A stretch of DNA of 64,000 nucleotides, taken from contig NZ_AP018341.1 in the NCBI RefSeq assembly GCF_003574135.1, positions 2,207,740 through 2,271,739 of the forward strand, given 5' to 3'. The notes under the pieces are model-generated. The model ran no database searches. It was not told the DNA's origin and saw nothing but the letters and a program-made list of their open reading frames with translations. Shown here one piece after another: positions 42,008 to 52,622 of the stretch. The stretch is from a cyanobacterium endosymbiont of Rhopalodia gibberula. Lineage in GTDB: Bacteria; Cyanobacteriota; Cyanobacteriia; Cyanobacteriales; Microcystaceae. Both the position numbers and the translations under genes were made by a program. Positions within the stretch are counted from its first letter, which is position 1. Every line of letters starts with the position of its first letter.

Positions 42008-42871
42008 TTTAATCGGAAATAATCACTCCATATAGTGATCTCAATTTAGTTATTTATTAATTGTCGGCTAATTCCTTGTCAACCCCGAGATACTTCTATC
42101 ATATTCCAGGCTTAGACAAGACAGCCTCTGGGAATAAAGGGGAGGTTACTGTCAAAATTTTTGCTGATGCTATCAATATCAGGATCATTAGGATAATTAA
42201 TTATTGGTTTCAAGAAAACTTAAGACTTGGGATTTATTACTATTGATAGTATGACTCTACAAATTATGTTAAGTCCGACAGGATTTTTTTAAAAAAAGTT
42301 GTTATTTGTGACATCTAAAACTATGATAGATATTTGAAAATATCAGGACGCAAGACAAATCTACTCTTTACTCCAGAATTTGAGAAAGATTTTTCAGGTA
42401 AATTAAGTACAGGCAATTAGTCTAATTAAAAAAAATTAATGATTCATCGAGATTGTGTATAATTGAACACAGTTCAAATCCTTCAATTTAGGAATAGCAT
42501 AACAATGCTGTTCAGATCTTTGATAGAAGTCATCTACATCACAAAACGCCTCACCAAGATCAGGACGAGATTCTATATTTAGAAAACAATACTTCAAGAA
42601 ATACTGCTTTCAATATTGAGTCTAGAGTCGTTGCTTCCGTTTCTCTCTATAAATCTTTGTTAAACTCATGTTGCAAATATAGAGGATTCAATAACACTTA
42701 CTATCAGTTTTATATCCGTTATTTTTAATAATTACTTTATATTTTTATAAGTTGTATATTTAAGTTCATCTTGCCAATATGTAATTTTTAGGTTTGTTGT
42801 AGTTGGGGTAAATCTAAAAATTAGAGACAATGAGAACTTAAGCCACTACTTATTTTTGTCGTTGAGACACT
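42008..42871. other. Spacer between tRNA-Pro and rqcH
   Basis: About 860 bases without a recognisable gene. An open stretch of 61 codons at 42061-42246 looks like chance or a relic: no family resemblance and no ribosome-binding site. The remainder has stops in all frames. Confidence 0.45.
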
Positions 42872-44620
42872 ATGCAATCTTTTGATGTCACCACTCTAAC
42901 CGCTATTTGTCGAGAACTCCAAACCCATTGGATCCCCTCTCGTCTTGAACAAGTTTATCAACGTGACCGTCACACTATTTCCCTTGCCCTACGAACCATC
43001 GAAAAACGTAGTTGGTTAACTATTTCTTGGCATCCTCAGGCTGCTCGACTTTGTATTGGGGATCCTCCTCCTCATACTCTTGATACCTTTACTTTTAGCG
43101 ATCAATTACGCCATCAACTCAATGGATACGCCCTAACTTCTCTAGAGATGATTGCTCCCTGGGAAAGAGTTGTTGATTTACAATTTGCCAAACGCCCTGG
43201 CGAGCCCCCCGTCTGGCATTTGTTTTTAGAAATTATGGGCAAATACAGTAACATCATTCTGACCGACGCTAAACGACAGATTATCACTGTTGGGCATCAA
43301 GTAACTGCTAATCAATCAAGTGTGCGTACTGTTGAAACTGGACAACCCTACGAATTTCCTCCTACTTTGATAGGGACTTTACCTAAATTAGAGGAACCTT
43401 ACGAATGTTGGCAAGAAAGAATTAGTCTCCTTCCTAAGGCATTAAAGAAGCAAATGTTAGATAATTACTGCGGGCTAAGTCCGGTAGTTGCCCATTCGAT
43501 GATTCAAACAGCTAATTTGGACCCTAAACAATCAACGGACACTCTAAGATTATCCGACTGGAATCGATTATTTTGTTTGTGGCAAACCTGGCTAATTATT
43601 TTAGTTACAGCAGATTTTAAACCTGGATGGACAGAAAAAGGTTATACCGTTTTAGGATGGGGAATGGTTAAACCTGCCTCTGAGATACAAATCTTAATCA
43701 ATCAATACTATCAAGAGCAAATTAATTATCAAACTTTTCAACAACTACGTCATCAACTGTTACAAAAACTCAGTTCTCTTCTCAAAAAACTGCGAGTTAA
43801 AGAATCTAACTTTACTCAAAAACTACAACAATCTATCGAAGCTGGTCAATATCGCCAACAAGGAGATTTATTGATGGCATATTTGCATTTATGGAAACCA
43901 GGAATGAAGTCTATTTTTTTGAAAAACTTTGAAACGGAAAAAACAGTTGAAATTCACTTAAACCCTGAAAAAAACGCTGTCCAAAACGCCCAATATCTCT
44001 ATAAACAACACCAAAAATTAAAACGAGCTAGTAGTATTGTTGAACCCTTATTAACCGAGGTTAAAGAGGAAATTGACTACTTAGAACAGGTCGAAGAAAA
44101 TTTGAATCAATTAGATATCTATGACTCTCCCCAAGATTTGCAAACTCTCCAGGAAATCCGAGAAGAACTTATTCAACAAAATTACCTGAAGTCTTCTACT
44201 CAAAGTAATTCTAGTCGTTTAGACGAATCTCAACCTCATCAATACCTTACCCCATCAGGGCTAGAAGTCTGGGTGGGTCGTAATAACCGACAAAATGATC
44301 GCTTAACTTTTTGTACTGCAGGGGATTATGACTTATGGTTTCATACCCAAGGGAGTGTTGGCAGTCACGTTTTATTGCGCTTAGAACCAGGGCAAAAACC
44401 TAATGAAGTGGACTTACAATGTGCCGCAGATTGGGCTGCTTATTACAGTCGTGCTAGATTCAGTGAGCATGTCCCTATCGTTTATACCGAACCCAAATAT
44501 GTTTACAAGCCTAAAAGATCTAAACCAGGAATGGTTATCTATAAGCGGGAAAAACTGCTATGGGGCCAACCGCATAAAACGCAAATTTACTTAAAAAATC
44601 AGGGGGAGACAACAAATTAA
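42872..44620 (+). CDS. rqcH: NFACT-family protein RqcH (Rqc2 homologue)
   Basis: RqcH binds stalled, peptidyl-tRNA-carrying 50S subunits and adds alanine tails in bacterial ribosome-associated quality control. The 582-residue protein begins with the NFACT-N domain (QSFDVTTLTAICRELQ, LRTIEKRSWLTISWHPQ, FLEIMGKYSNIILTD). A helix-hairpin and coiled-coil middle follows (about 290-420, rich in Gln/Lys/Glu). It ends with the NFACT-R domain (YLTPSGLEVWVGRNNRQND, DYDLWFHTQGSVGSHVLLRL, YYSRARFSEHVPIVYT). Order, length and motifs are those of cyanobacterial 'fibronectin-binding A' homologues. The gene is intact and monocistronic; a plus-strand terminator lies about 500 bases downstream. Confidence 0.9.
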   Translation: MQSFDVTTLTAICRELQTHWIPSRLEQVYQRDRHTISLALRTIEKRSWLTISWHPQAARLCIGDPPPHTLDTFTFSDQLRHQLNGYALTSLEMIAPWERVVDLQFAKRPGEPPVWHLFLEIMGKYSNIILTDAKRQIITVGHQVTANQSSVRTVETGQPYEFPPTLIGTLPKLEEPYECWQERISLLPKALKKQMLDNYCGLSPVVAHSMIQTANLDPKQSTDTLRLSDWNRLFCLWQTWLIILVTADFKPGWTEKGYTVLGWGMVKPASEIQILINQYYQEQINYQTFQQLRHQLLQKLSSLLKKLRVKESNFTQKLQQSIEAGQYRQQGDLLMAYLHLWKPGMKSIFLKNFETEKTVEIHLNPEKNAVQNAQYLYKQHQKLKRASSIVEPLLTEVKEEIDYLEQVEENLNQLDIYDSPQDLQTLQEIREELIQQNYLKSSTQSNSSRLDESQPHQYLTPSGLEVWVGRNNRQNDRLTFCTAGDYDLWFHTQGSVGSHVLLRLEPGQKPNEVDLQCAADWAAYYSRARFSEHVPIVYTEPKYVYKPKRSKPGMVIYKREKLLWGQPHKTQIYLKNQGETTN

Positions 44621-45123
44621 TTTTTTCCATAAATAATGAAATAACAATGTTCAATAAGGATCAACAACAAGACTATTTCGAGCTACCGGTGATTGTGGTC
44701 ACTGGTTTTTTGTTTAATTAACTTTTTAATCAACATTTTCCTCGACAACATTTATTAAACTGATCAGTTTTGTACTCAAACATCAGAATTCAGTTCCGAC
44801 AAGGATTAGATTTAAAAGAAAAATTTATTTTGGGCTAGGGAACTAATATTTTTACTGTAGGGGTATAGTATTTATGGAACTACGGATTACCATTGATGTA
44901 CTCAGGGTTAATAAGGCTCATGTCAAGGTATTCAAGCCATAAAAGCCACTTCTTTTCATTTCTGACGTGAACACTCACTCCATAAAGGTTAACTAAAGCA
45001 CTCAAAGCCAATAAAGATCAAGGTTTTAAGGATTAGCAAAAGTAAATTAGCATCTACTAAAAAGATGTACCATGAATAAGCAGTTAAACTACCTATAGAA
45101 CAGAACTGAATTCCGTGACAGCG
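44621..45123. other. Spacer after rqcH, possible short relic
   Basis: A plus-strand reading at 44647-44718 gives FELPVIVVTGFLF followed by a stop. This resembles the start of a CobW/COG0523-type GTPase (PVxVVTGFLGSGKTT) but breaks before the P-loop. The evidence is too thin to call. The rest is featureless up to the terminator at 45124. Confidence 0.3.
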
Positions 45124-45167
45124 CTGGAGAGGACTGAGAAGCCTACTCCAGTTTTTTATTTTTTTTT
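45124..45167 (+). terminator. Intrinsic terminator with long T-tract
   Basis: Stem ctggag..agg / cct..ctccag is followed by ttttttatttttttttt, ideal for plus-strand termination. It lies 500 bases after rqcH and just before the convergent peroxiredoxin gene. It ends either a long rqcH 3' region or a separate transcript. Confidence 0.85.
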
Positions 45168-45235
45168 AAAATAGGGGCGAACACTCATTCCCCCCTACTT
45201 CTAGATTTTGTACAAATTTTAAGTCCGATTATTGA

Positions 45236-45808
45236 TTAACCAACAAATGCTTTACTCGGTTGAGAAACACCCTTAGATTTTGTTCCTTTAAGATAAGCTA
45301 ACATGGTATCAGCGTCAGATACTTCAAAGGGATCAGTAGGACAGTTATCGGAGAATTCAGGTTCTATGAAGATTTTTTCAATCTTGCAGTCGTTAACCAG
45401 CATGGAATAACGCCAGGAACGCATTCCAAACCCGAGGTTAGACTTATCAACTAACATTCCCATTTTACGGGTGAATTCTCCGTTACCGTCAGGAAGTAAA
45501 AATACATTGGTGGCACCCTGTTGCTTGCCCCATTGGAACATAACAAAAGCATCATTAACGGACAGACAAATAACTTGATCTACTCCTTGTGCCTTGAACT
45601 CTTTATATAAGTCTTCATAGCGAGGTAAGTGGTTAGATGAACAAGTGGGAGTAAATGCCCCAGGTAAAGAGAAAACAACGACCTTCTTGCCGGCAAAGAT
45701 CTCCTTGGTGGTTAAATCTTGCCAACGGTAGGGATTGGGTCCAGAAACAGACTCATCACGGACGCGAGTCTTAAAGACAGCATGGGGAACTTTTTCAATG
45801 ACAGCCAT
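45236..45808 (-). CDS. Peroxiredoxin (Prx5/type II)
   Basis: A thiol peroxidase that reduces H2O2 and organic peroxides. The 190-residue protein carries the peroxidatic motif [14 protein letters not shown] with Cys56, [12 protein letters not shown] and [13 protein letters not shown] second cysteine (DNCPTDPF) lies in the C-terminal part. It corresponds to the Synechocystis sll1621 type, which I recall as lying divergent from the perR gene slr1738. The same arrangement is seen here: perR starts 193 bases away on the other strand, and a palindromic operator candidate lies between. Intact and presumably peroxide-inducible. Confidence 0.93.
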   Translation of the reverse strand: MAVIEKVPHAVFKTRVRDESVSGPNPYRWQDLTTKEIFAGKKVVVFSLPGAFTPTCSSNHLPRYEDLYKEFKAQGVDQVICLSVNDAFVMFQWGKQQGATNVFLLPDGNGEFTRKMGMLVDKSNLGFGMRSWRYSMLVNDCKIEKIFIEPEFSDNCPTDPFEVSDADTMLAYLKGTKSKGVSQPSKAFVG

Positions 45809-45870
45809 ATTTTTTGTTGCCTCACTCTGTTATATAGTGTAATTGTATACAGTTTTTGCTGTAACTTTGT

Positions 45871-45887
45871 ATAAGAATAATTCTTAT
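45871..45887. promoter_or_regulatory. Candidate PerR/Fur box between prx and perR
   Basis: A perfect 8-1-8 palindrome, ataagaat-a-attcttat, resembles the AT-rich Fur-superfamily (PerR) operator. It lies 62 bases upstream of the peroxiredoxin start and 115 bases upstream of perR, in the divergent region where autoregulation and prx control are expected. Confidence 0.6.
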
Positions 45888-46001
45888 ATAATAATTTGTC
45901 AAGAGTTATAACAATATAGATTTTAAGAAAAGTTACTATATAGAGTTGACGCTACAATAGAAATCGTTACAATCTGGGAAAATTAAAGTCTTAAAACAAA
46001 A

Positions 46002-46418
46002 ATGAGTGTTCACAAAAGTGAAATTGTGACAATCTTAAAATCAAAAGGGTTGAGGATAACACCTCAACGCTTTGCCGTCTATGCTAATTTGAGATCGCGC
46101 GGAGATCATCCTACAGCCGAACAGCTTTTGACAGATCTCAATAGAGAGATCTTCACCTCTTCTCAAGCGACAGTTTATAGTGCTTTACAGACCCTAAGAG
46201 AAGTCAATTTGATTCGAGAAGTCTTGTTACAAGAGGGAGTCTCTCGATATGATGCGAATGTTTCTCCTCATCATCATTTCCGTTGTCGGCAATGTGAGAA
46301 AATAGAAGATATCGATTGGTATACTTTCCAATCCATCAATCTGAATTCTCTTCGTGCTGGTTTAACCGTAGACAGTTATGAAATTACGGTTCAGGGATTA
46401 TGTGAAAACTGTAAGTAA
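46002..46418 (+). CDS. perR: Fur-family transcriptional regulator, PerR type
   Basis: A metal-dependent repressor that senses peroxide by iron-catalysed oxidation. The 138-residue protein has the winged helix (LRITPQRFAVYANL, HPTAEQLLTDL, SSQATVYSALQTL) and the metal region SPHHHFRCRQCEKIED. Structural-zinc cysteines are C95/C98 and C134/C137 (CENC at the very end). The context, divergent from a type II peroxiredoxin with a palindromic site between, is that of cyanobacterial PerR rather than Fur or Zur. The N-terminus fits the family and the start ATG is the first in frame. Confidence 0.88.
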   Translation: MSVHKSEIVTILKSKGLRITPQRFAVYANLRSRGDHPTAEQLLTDLNREIFTSSQATVYSALQTLREVNLIREVLLQEGVSRYDANVSPHHHFRCRQCEKIEDIDWYTFQSINLNSLRAGLTVDSYEITVQGLCENCK

Positions 46419-46464
46419 ATAGAGTTAATTGTTTGTTCGAATAAGTTAACATAACAATACTGGT

Positions 46465-46504
46465 ATTCAAGGGTGTATTGCTCTACGCTAATACACCCTT
46501 GAAT
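46465..46504 (+). terminator. Hairpin downstream of perR, 15-bp perfect stem
   Basis: Arms attcaagggtgtatt and its exact complement enclose ten bases, starting 47 bases after the perR stop. The position suits a terminator; the following sequence (tattctaag) is only weakly T-rich. Confidence 0.65.
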
Positions 46505-47252
46505 TATTCTAAGATATGCATAAGTTAAAATTTTAACTAAAACATAAAATCAAACGATTTTATTTTTGAAAGGGTTTTCAATATTTGGGTTTTTCAAGAC
46601 TCTTTGTCTTTTCAGAGAGACCATGTTGTAAGTTCATTTGTCAACGTGTAACTTCTGAGACCGTTGAATTATGAATGCAGATTTCTTCATTTTTTATTAT
46701 TTTTAATACAATTGTTTGAGTTAGTAATTAACTTCTGAGTAATTTAACCGTAATGAATTTATCTTTTTTTCCCTTTATGATTTTCCTTCTTTATAATTAT
46801 CCTTTGAATTGTAATGAAAGTGTGATATGATTGTTGGTTTATATTTTTATAATGGTTGTAATAACCTAATCCAAAAACTAATTTTCCGATGTAGGTAAAA
46901 TGTCATCCTTTATCTTCCAGGCTTAACCCTAATTCTTGATTTGGACAAATAAAGAAAATTAGTTGGCATATATTTGATTTTTCAGAAAAGTTGAGTATCT
47001 CTTTGGCAAGATTGCGAGAAGAAGTAAAAATTATGATTGCTTCTCTCTAGAAAACAGCAAGTACCATAAAAATTAGAGTGTATTATCCTTTAATGCATCA
47101 AGTTCTTCTACCAAAGTTTCATAATCCAATATAGTGTTTGCCAGAGTTAGTGAGCTTGTATCATACAAAAAGCTTTAACTTTGTCTTTTCTTCTAGGATT
47201 CTATTTTTTGATAGGCTAACTGTAATGTACAGTTAACATAAAAATTGCATTC
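46505..47252. other. Spacer between perR and a pentapeptide relic
   Basis: About 750 AT-rich bases with stops in all frames. No RNA gene, repeat or recognisable protein fragment. Confidence 0.45.
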
Positions 47253-47405
47253 ATGGCAGATGTGGAACAGTTTGCTTCATTACAGTAAGGCAACAAAAGA
47301 TGGCTAACATGGTGACAAAAGAATCAAACAGTTGCCCCTGATCTTAGAGAAATTAATTTAAAGGGTGAAGACTTGTAACAAGCATATCTTTACAGCTTAA
47401 TATTT
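47253..47405 (+). pseudogene. N-terminal relic of a cytoplasmic pentapeptide-repeat protein
   Basis: From ATG one frame reads MADVEQFASLQ*GNKRWLTW*QKN, then APDLREINLKGEDL*QAYLYS. This matches the usual opening of cyanobacterial pentapeptide proteins (about: LLKQGVxxWNxWRxxNPxxxPDLSxxxLxGxxLxxAxL). There are three in-frame stops (TAA, TGA, TAA) at Gln/Arg or Trp positions. After that the repeats are gone. Its short length and triple stops make it clearly dead. Confidence 0.6.
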
Positions 47406-47703
47406 TGTGAAAAACATTGTTACTACATGAATTATTCTAATTGAATTACAATGAATTTATTTGATATAAAATAGTCCGTTATTTCAAGCTGAAAAGAGGT
47501 CTATTTAAAAAATAGGTACTTTAATTAAAGTCAATAATCAGTAATCATTAATTATTTAGTAGATTTATTAATCATAAAATGGTATTTTACCAATTGATAT
47601 ATCTGTTTTCCTAAAGATACACCCTATTTGAGAGAAAAGATACTAACTAGAAGCGTGTGTTACTTTAACTTATCTTAATCATAAACTCTTAACTATTAAC
47701 TCT

Positions 47704-49536
47704 ATGTCCGTTTTCCTACCTATACGTCAACAACAAAACTTGAACCATCTCAATGAGAGTAATAGAAGACTCATCTTTAGACTAGTCCCTTATTTCCGTC
47801 GCCATGTTCATTTATTGTTACTAGCGATGGGGTTACTTATACCATTGGCTACTGCCGGGGCGATACAACCTTTAATTATTGGACAAGCCGTTTCTCTTTT
47901 ACGTCAGGAGTCTACATGGAGGTTTTTAAGAACCATTTCTATAGAAGAAGGCATAACATGGCTGAGTATATTATTATTAATCACAGTTATTATTCGTGTT
48001 TGTTGCGCTTCTTTTCAAGGATATCTTGTTCAAAAAATAGGACAAACAATTACCGCAGACATACGTAAAGATTTATTTACTCATGTTACCTCATTAGGAA
48101 TGGGTTTCTTTAATCGTACCCCAGTAGGACGCTTAGTAACAAGATTAACCAGTGATGTTGAGGCATTAGGAGATGTATTTTCTAGTGGTGCAATTGGCGT
48201 TTTAAGTGATGGTATTTATATTGTTGTAATTATTATCACTATGATTACAGTACAAGTAAAATTAGCATTAATGCTGGTCTTAATGATGATTCCTGTTACT
48301 GGATTAATCATCTATTTCCAAAATCAATATCGAAAAGCAAATTACAAAGCAAGAGAAGAACTTTCTAAACTCAATTCTATTTTACAGGAAAATATAGCTG
48401 GAATTAACGTTGTTCAATTGTTTCGCCGAGAACTTTTTAATTCAGAATTATTTCGTTCTACCAATGAACGATATCGCAAGGAAGTTGATAAAACAATCTT
48501 CCATGACTCGGCTGTTTCTGCAACCTTAGAATGGATTAGTTTAGTAGCGATTGCAGGAGTTTTATGGTTAGGAGGAGTTTTTATTGTCGATGAAGTAATT
48601 ACCTTTGGTACTTTATCTGCATTTATTCTCTACGCACAACGTTTGTTTAATCCTTTGCGTCAACTAGCTGATAAATTAACTATGTTTCAAGCTGGATTTA
48701 CAGCCATAGAACGTATTAGTGAGTTGATGAATGAACCCATTGAAATTCTTGAACCTGAAGATAAAATAAACTTTTTATCAGGGTTTTCTCAGCGGAATGC
48801 AAATGGCGAAGTTTGTTTTCAAAATGTTTGGTTTGGTTATAAAAAAGATGAGTATGTTCTCAAAAATTTAGACTTTACCATTCATGCAGGAGAAAAGGTT
48901 GCATTTGTTGGTCCTACTGGAGCTGGAAAAAGTTCTATTATTCGTCTACTATGTCGTTTCTATGATCCCATTCAAGGAAGAATTCTTATTGATGGTGTGG
49001 ATATTAGAGAGATTTCTAAAATTGAACTACGACGATATATTGGTGTCATCTTACAAGAAAATTTTCTTTTTGCAGGGGACGTTATGCGTAACATTACTTT
49101 AGGAGAGGATTATTGTTTTGAACAGGTGCAAAAAGCAGCTAATATAACTAATATTGAGCAATTTATTAACGAGCTTCCTCAAGGCTATAAAACTAAAGTT
49201 CGGGAAAGAGGAACAAATTTGTCTGGAGGACAAAAACAATTATTAGCATTTGCTAGAGTGGCTATTCGTAATCCTCGTATTTTGGTTTTGGATGAAGCTA
49301 CTTCTAGTTTGGACGTGAAAACAGAGGCATTAATTCAAGACGCATTGAATCATTTATTAAATCAGAGAACCGCCGTTATTATCGCTCATCGACTTTCAAC
49401 GATTCGGGATGTAGATCGCATTCTTGTATTTAAAAAAGGTGAGTTACTTGAAGAGGGAAATCATCAAGAATTATTAAAAAAAGGAGGACTGTATAATGAT
49501 TTATACAAGCTGCAAATGATGAAGAACAAAGAATAG
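47704..49536 (+). CDS. ABC exporter, fused permease-ATPase (MsbA/MDR-like)
   Basis: A 610-residue half-transporter that would work as a homo- or heterodimer in the membrane, exporting lipids, peptides or drugs. Residues about 25-325 form the six-helix ABC transmembrane type 1 domain (DIRKDLFTHVTSLGMGFFNRTPVGRLVTRLTSDVEAL is characteristic). The C-terminal ATPase has Walker A GPTGAGKSS, Q-loop VILQENFLF, signature LSGGQKQ, Walker B ILVLDEATSSLD and switch IIAHRLST. All are intact. The substrate cannot be inferred. No partner half-transporter lies next to it; the MerR relic and copper ATPase follow on the same strand. Confidence 0.9.
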   Translation: MSVFLPIRQQQNLNHLNESNRRLIFRLVPYFRRHVHLLLLAMGLLIPLATAGAIQPLIIGQAVSLLRQESTWRFLRTISIEEGITWLSILLLITVIIRVCCASFQGYLVQKIGQTITADIRKDLFTHVTSLGMGFFNRTPVGRLVTRLTSDVEALGDVFSSGAIGVLSDGIYIVVIIITMITVQVKLALMLVLMMIPVTGLIIYFQNQYRKANYKAREELSKLNSILQENIAGINVVQLFRRELFNSELFRSTNERYRKEVDKTIFHDSAVSATLEWISLVAIAGVLWLGGVFIVDEVITFGTLSAFILYAQRLFNPLRQLADKLTMFQAGFTAIERISELMNEPIEILEPEDKINFLSGFSQRNANGEVCFQNVWFGYKKDEYVLKNLDFTIHAGEKVAFVGPTGAGKSSIIRLLCRFYDPIQGRILIDGVDIREISKIELRRYIGVILQENFLFAGDVMRNITLGEDYCFEQVQKAANITNIEQFINELPQGYKTKVRERGTNLSGGQKQLLAFARVAIRNPRILVLDEATSSLDVKTEALIQDALNHLLNQRTAVIIAHRLSTIRDVDRILVFKKGELLEEGNHQELLKKGGLYNDLYKLQMMKNKE

Positions 49537-49702
49537 TTAATAGTCGTTTAAATAAATAAGGCATAATCACTGAATATAATTGGGCTTTTTTTAAAAAAGA
49601 AAAATTAAGAAATAATTTTCATAAATTCTTAGATCCTAACTTTATTAATTTACTAAAAAACATATACCAATCAGTAAAAAAATATTCGTTATACCTATAA
49701 TT

Positions 49703-50102
49703 ATGAATACAATGCCTTATCTCAAAATTAGTAAACTCACCCAACAAACAGGTTTTTCTACAGAAAATTTGCGCTATTACAGCGACTTAAGCCTTCTTGA
49801 ACCCGTAAAAAAAGGTAAAAATAACTATTGTCATTCTATTTTAGAGATGAGTCAACAGGTAAAATTTATGAAAAAGCCCAATTCCTTAGCTTCACCCTCA
49901 AAGAAATCAAGTGAACTCTCAGTATACAAGATATGGGAAAGTACTTTGTGATTTAGCACAAGGTTTACTAGATAGTAAAATAAAGAAGCCAGAGATAAAC
50001 ATCAAGCAAATGATCCTTTTAAAAACTGAATTAGAGCGATATAAAACTGACTGGATAACTAATCTCCATCCTTGGCCCAAGGTGCCAAAATTTGTCCTTT
50101 AA
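49703..50102 (+). pseudogene. MerR-family metal-responsive regulator, frameshifted
   Basis: The N-terminal reading LKISKLTQQTGFSTENLRYYSDLSLLEPVKKG is a MerR helix-turn-helix. It then passes to another frame (AQFLSFTLKEIK, stop, TLSIQDMGK) and to a third (KVLCDLAQGLLDSKIKK, TELERYKTDW, PHPWP). At least two frameshifts plus a stop split the gene. Its place directly before a copper P-type ATPase suggests it was the cognate activator of that gene. With it dead, the ATPase must be expressed constitutively or under other control. Confidence 0.75.
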
Positions 50103-50167
50103 TTTTGAGTAAATCATCAAATGCTAGACAGAATACTTTTTTAAAGAATCTTAAAGTTATAATTCGA

Positions 50168-52438
50168 ATGAAAACTTGTCATTTAAAACTACAAGGAATG
50201 AGTTGTGCCGGTTGTGCTTCTGCGATTGAAAAAGTTATTCAAGAAGTGGAGGGAGTCACTCAAGGCAACGTTAATTTTGCTATCTCTCGAGCAACTGTAA
50301 CTTATAATCCGACAAAAACTAATTTATCAGTTATTCAACAAGCAGTAAAAGACGCGGGTTATGATGCCCATCCCATTTTCGAAGGAACGAACGAAGAAAA
50401 TTTGGAGAAAGCAACGAAAGTAGCCAAGCAACAAGAATTAACCCGTAAATTAATTGTCGGTTCTATTATTAGTGTCTTATTAATCATCGGAGGTCTCCCG
50501 ATGATGACAGGATTGAAAATAACCTGGATTCCTCCCTTTTTACATAATTTCTGGGTGCAATTTTTCTTAACAACTCCAGTTATTTTTTGGGTAGGTCAAG
50601 ACTTTTTTATAGGGGCTTGGAAGTCCTTTAAATTTCATTCAGCTAATATGGATACCCTAGTTTCTCTAGGTACTGGAGTTGCCTATTTATACTCTTTATT
50701 TACAACTGTATTTCCACATGTATTTAAGTCTCATGGCGTTGCTGCAGAAGTTTATTATGAAACCGTTTCTGTAGTTATTACCCTAGTTTTATTAGGAAAA
50801 ATGTTAGAGCATAAAGCCAGAGGACAAACCTCAGAAGCGATACGGAAATTAATGGGTTTACAAGCCAAAACAGCTAGAGTGATTCGTAATGAGAAAGAAA
50901 TAGATATTCCCATCAAACAAGTAGTTGTGGATGATGTGATTTTAGTACGTCCTGGAGAAAAAATTCCTGTCGATGGTGAAGTAGTTGAGGGAGAATCTTC
51001 CATTGATGAATCAATGATAACAGGAGAACCTATCCCTGTTAAGAAAAAAGCAGGAGATGAAGTAATTGGAGCAACCATTAATAAGACAGGAAGTTTTAAA
51101 TTAAAAGCGACAAAAGTAGGAAAAGATGCAATGTTGGCACAGATTGTTAAGTTAGTCCAAGATGCCCAAGGGAGTAAAGCTCCAATTCAACAATTAGCTG
51201 ATCAAGTAACTGGATGGTTTGTCCCAGGAGTGATTGCCGTTGCCATTGCTACATTTGTAATTTGGTTTAATACAATGGGGAATGTTACCCTAGCTATGAT
51301 TACAACAGTGGGAGTTTTAATTATTGCCTGTCCCTGTGCATTGGGTTTAGCAACACCTACATCTATTATGGTTGGAACAGGAAAAGGAGCGGAAAATGGT
51401 ATTTTGATTAAGGGGGCTGATAGTTTAGAACTAGCCCATAGGCTAAACACGGTTGTTCTTGATAAAACAGGAACCATCACTCAAGGAAAACCTAGTGTTA
51501 CTAATTACACTACTGTTAATGGTGTGGCTAACAGTAATGAACTAGAACTCTTAAAACTTGGGGCCGCTCTAGAAAAAAAATCTGAACATCCTTTAGCCGA
51601 AGCAGTGATTAATTACGCTCAATCTCAACAAGTCAAGATACCGTTTCCTGAAGTTAGAAATTTTGAAGCTGTTGCCGGAATGGGAGTTCAGGGGAAAGTT
51701 TTAGGGAAACTGGTACAAATTGGCACACAAAGATGGATGGATATGTTAGATATTAATACTCAATCTTTAGATGCCACCCGTCAACAATGGGAAAGTGAAG
51801 CCAAAACAACCGCTCTAATAGCTGTAGATGGACAAATTGAGGGCTTAATTGGTATTGCGGATGCAACTAAACCTTCGTCATTAGAGGCCGTTAAATCCTT
51901 ACAAAGAATGGGTTTAGAAGTAGTAATGTTAACAGGAGACAATCAGAAAACTGCGGAAGCTATAGCTTCTGAAGTAGGTATCCAAAGAGTTTTTGCCCAA
52001 GTGCGTCCGGATCAAAAAGCTAGTATCATTGAACAAATTCAACAAGAAAGAAATAGCTGTACACGACAAACAAAAATTGTAGCAATGGTTGGAGATGGGA
52101 TTAATGATGCACCTGCTTTAGCACAAGCTGATGTAGGAATAGCGCTCGGGACGGGGACCGATGTAGCAATGGCGGCAAGTGATTTAACATTAATTTCTGG
52201 GGATTTACGAGGCATTGTCACGGCAATTCAACTGAGTCATGCCACTATGAGAAATATTAAAGAAAATCTCTTTTTTGCATATATTTATAATAGTCTTGGT
52301 ATTCCTATCGCCGCCGGAATTTTATATCCTTTTTGCGGTTGGCTATTGAATCCTATGATTGCAGGAACAGCAATGGCTTTTAGTTCTTTTTCCGTAGTGA
52401 TAAATGCTTTGAGATTACGAAACTTTAATCCGAAATAA
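50168..52438 (+). CDS. Copper(I)-translocating P-type ATPase
   Basis: Pumps Cu+ across the plasma or thylakoid membrane. The start is the ATG giving [20 protein letters not shown]; a longer in-frame reading would overlap the MerR relic. The 756-residue protein has one N-terminal heavy-metal domain (Cys13, Cys16), the ion-path motif CPC (388-390), the phosphorylated Asp432 in DKTGT, SEHPLAE, MLTGDN and GDGINDAPA (642-650). The YN and MAFSS motifs of the last two helices are diagnostic for Cu+ transporters. It could be CtaA- or PacS-like; I cannot separate them from sequence alone. Intact, although both neighbours are dead. Confidence 0.93.
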   Translation: MKTCHLKLQGMSCAGCASAIEKVIQEVEGVTQGNVNFAISRATVTYNPTKTNLSVIQQAVKDAGYDAHPIFEGTNEENLEKATKVAKQQELTRKLIVGSIISVLLIIGGLPMMTGLKITWIPPFLHNFWVQFFLTTPVIFWVGQDFFIGAWKSFKFHSANMDTLVSLGTGVAYLYSLFTTVFPHVFKSHGVAAEVYYETVSVVITLVLLGKMLEHKARGQTSEAIRKLMGLQAKTARVIRNEKEIDIPIKQVVVDDVILVRPGEKIPVDGEVVEGESSIDESMITGEPIPVKKKAGDEVIGATINKTGSFKLKATKVGKDAMLAQIVKLVQDAQGSKAPIQQLADQVTGWFVPGVIAVAIATFVIWFNTMGNVTLAMITTVGVLIIACPCALGLATPTSIMVGTGKGAENGILIKGADSLELAHRLNTVVLDKTGTITQGKPSVTNYTTVNGVANSNELELLKLGAALEKKSEHPLAEAVINYAQSQQVKIPFPEVRNFEAVAGMGVQGKVLGKLVQIGTQRWMDMLDINTQSLDATRQQWESEAKTTALIAVDGQIEGLIGIADATKPSSLEAVKSLQRMGLEVVMLTGDNQKTAEAIASEVGIQRVFAQVRPDQKASIIEQIQQERNSCTRQTKIVAMVGDGINDAPALAQADVGIALGTGTDVAMAASDLTLISGDLRGIVTAIQLSHATMRNIKENLFFAYIYNSLGIPIAAGILYPFCGWLLNPMIAGTAMAFSSFSVVINALRLRNFNPK

Positions 52439-52622
52439 CTCATTAATTTGCAATTATTATAGTCTTTCATTATTGTCTTAGCTGTTGCAATTTAGGTAAG
52501 GTAATATGAGCACTATTAAAAATAACTATCTTTAACGGAAGTTAGTAAAATAGTTATTTTAACTAAATGTAAAATTACTGTCTCATTTATTTACTTATTC
52601 TTTATTAACAAGGAGTTTCTTA

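Noticed and set aside
42061-42246. 61-codon plus-strand frame after tRNA-Pro
   Set aside because: No start context, no recognisable motif, AT-driven composition.
30590-47405. UGA reassigned to Trp (TGA stops inside ccmP and pentapeptide frames)
   Set aside because: The same frames also contain TAA stops, aroA ends with TGA, and intact genes use TGG for Trp. Ordinary pseudogenes explain it.
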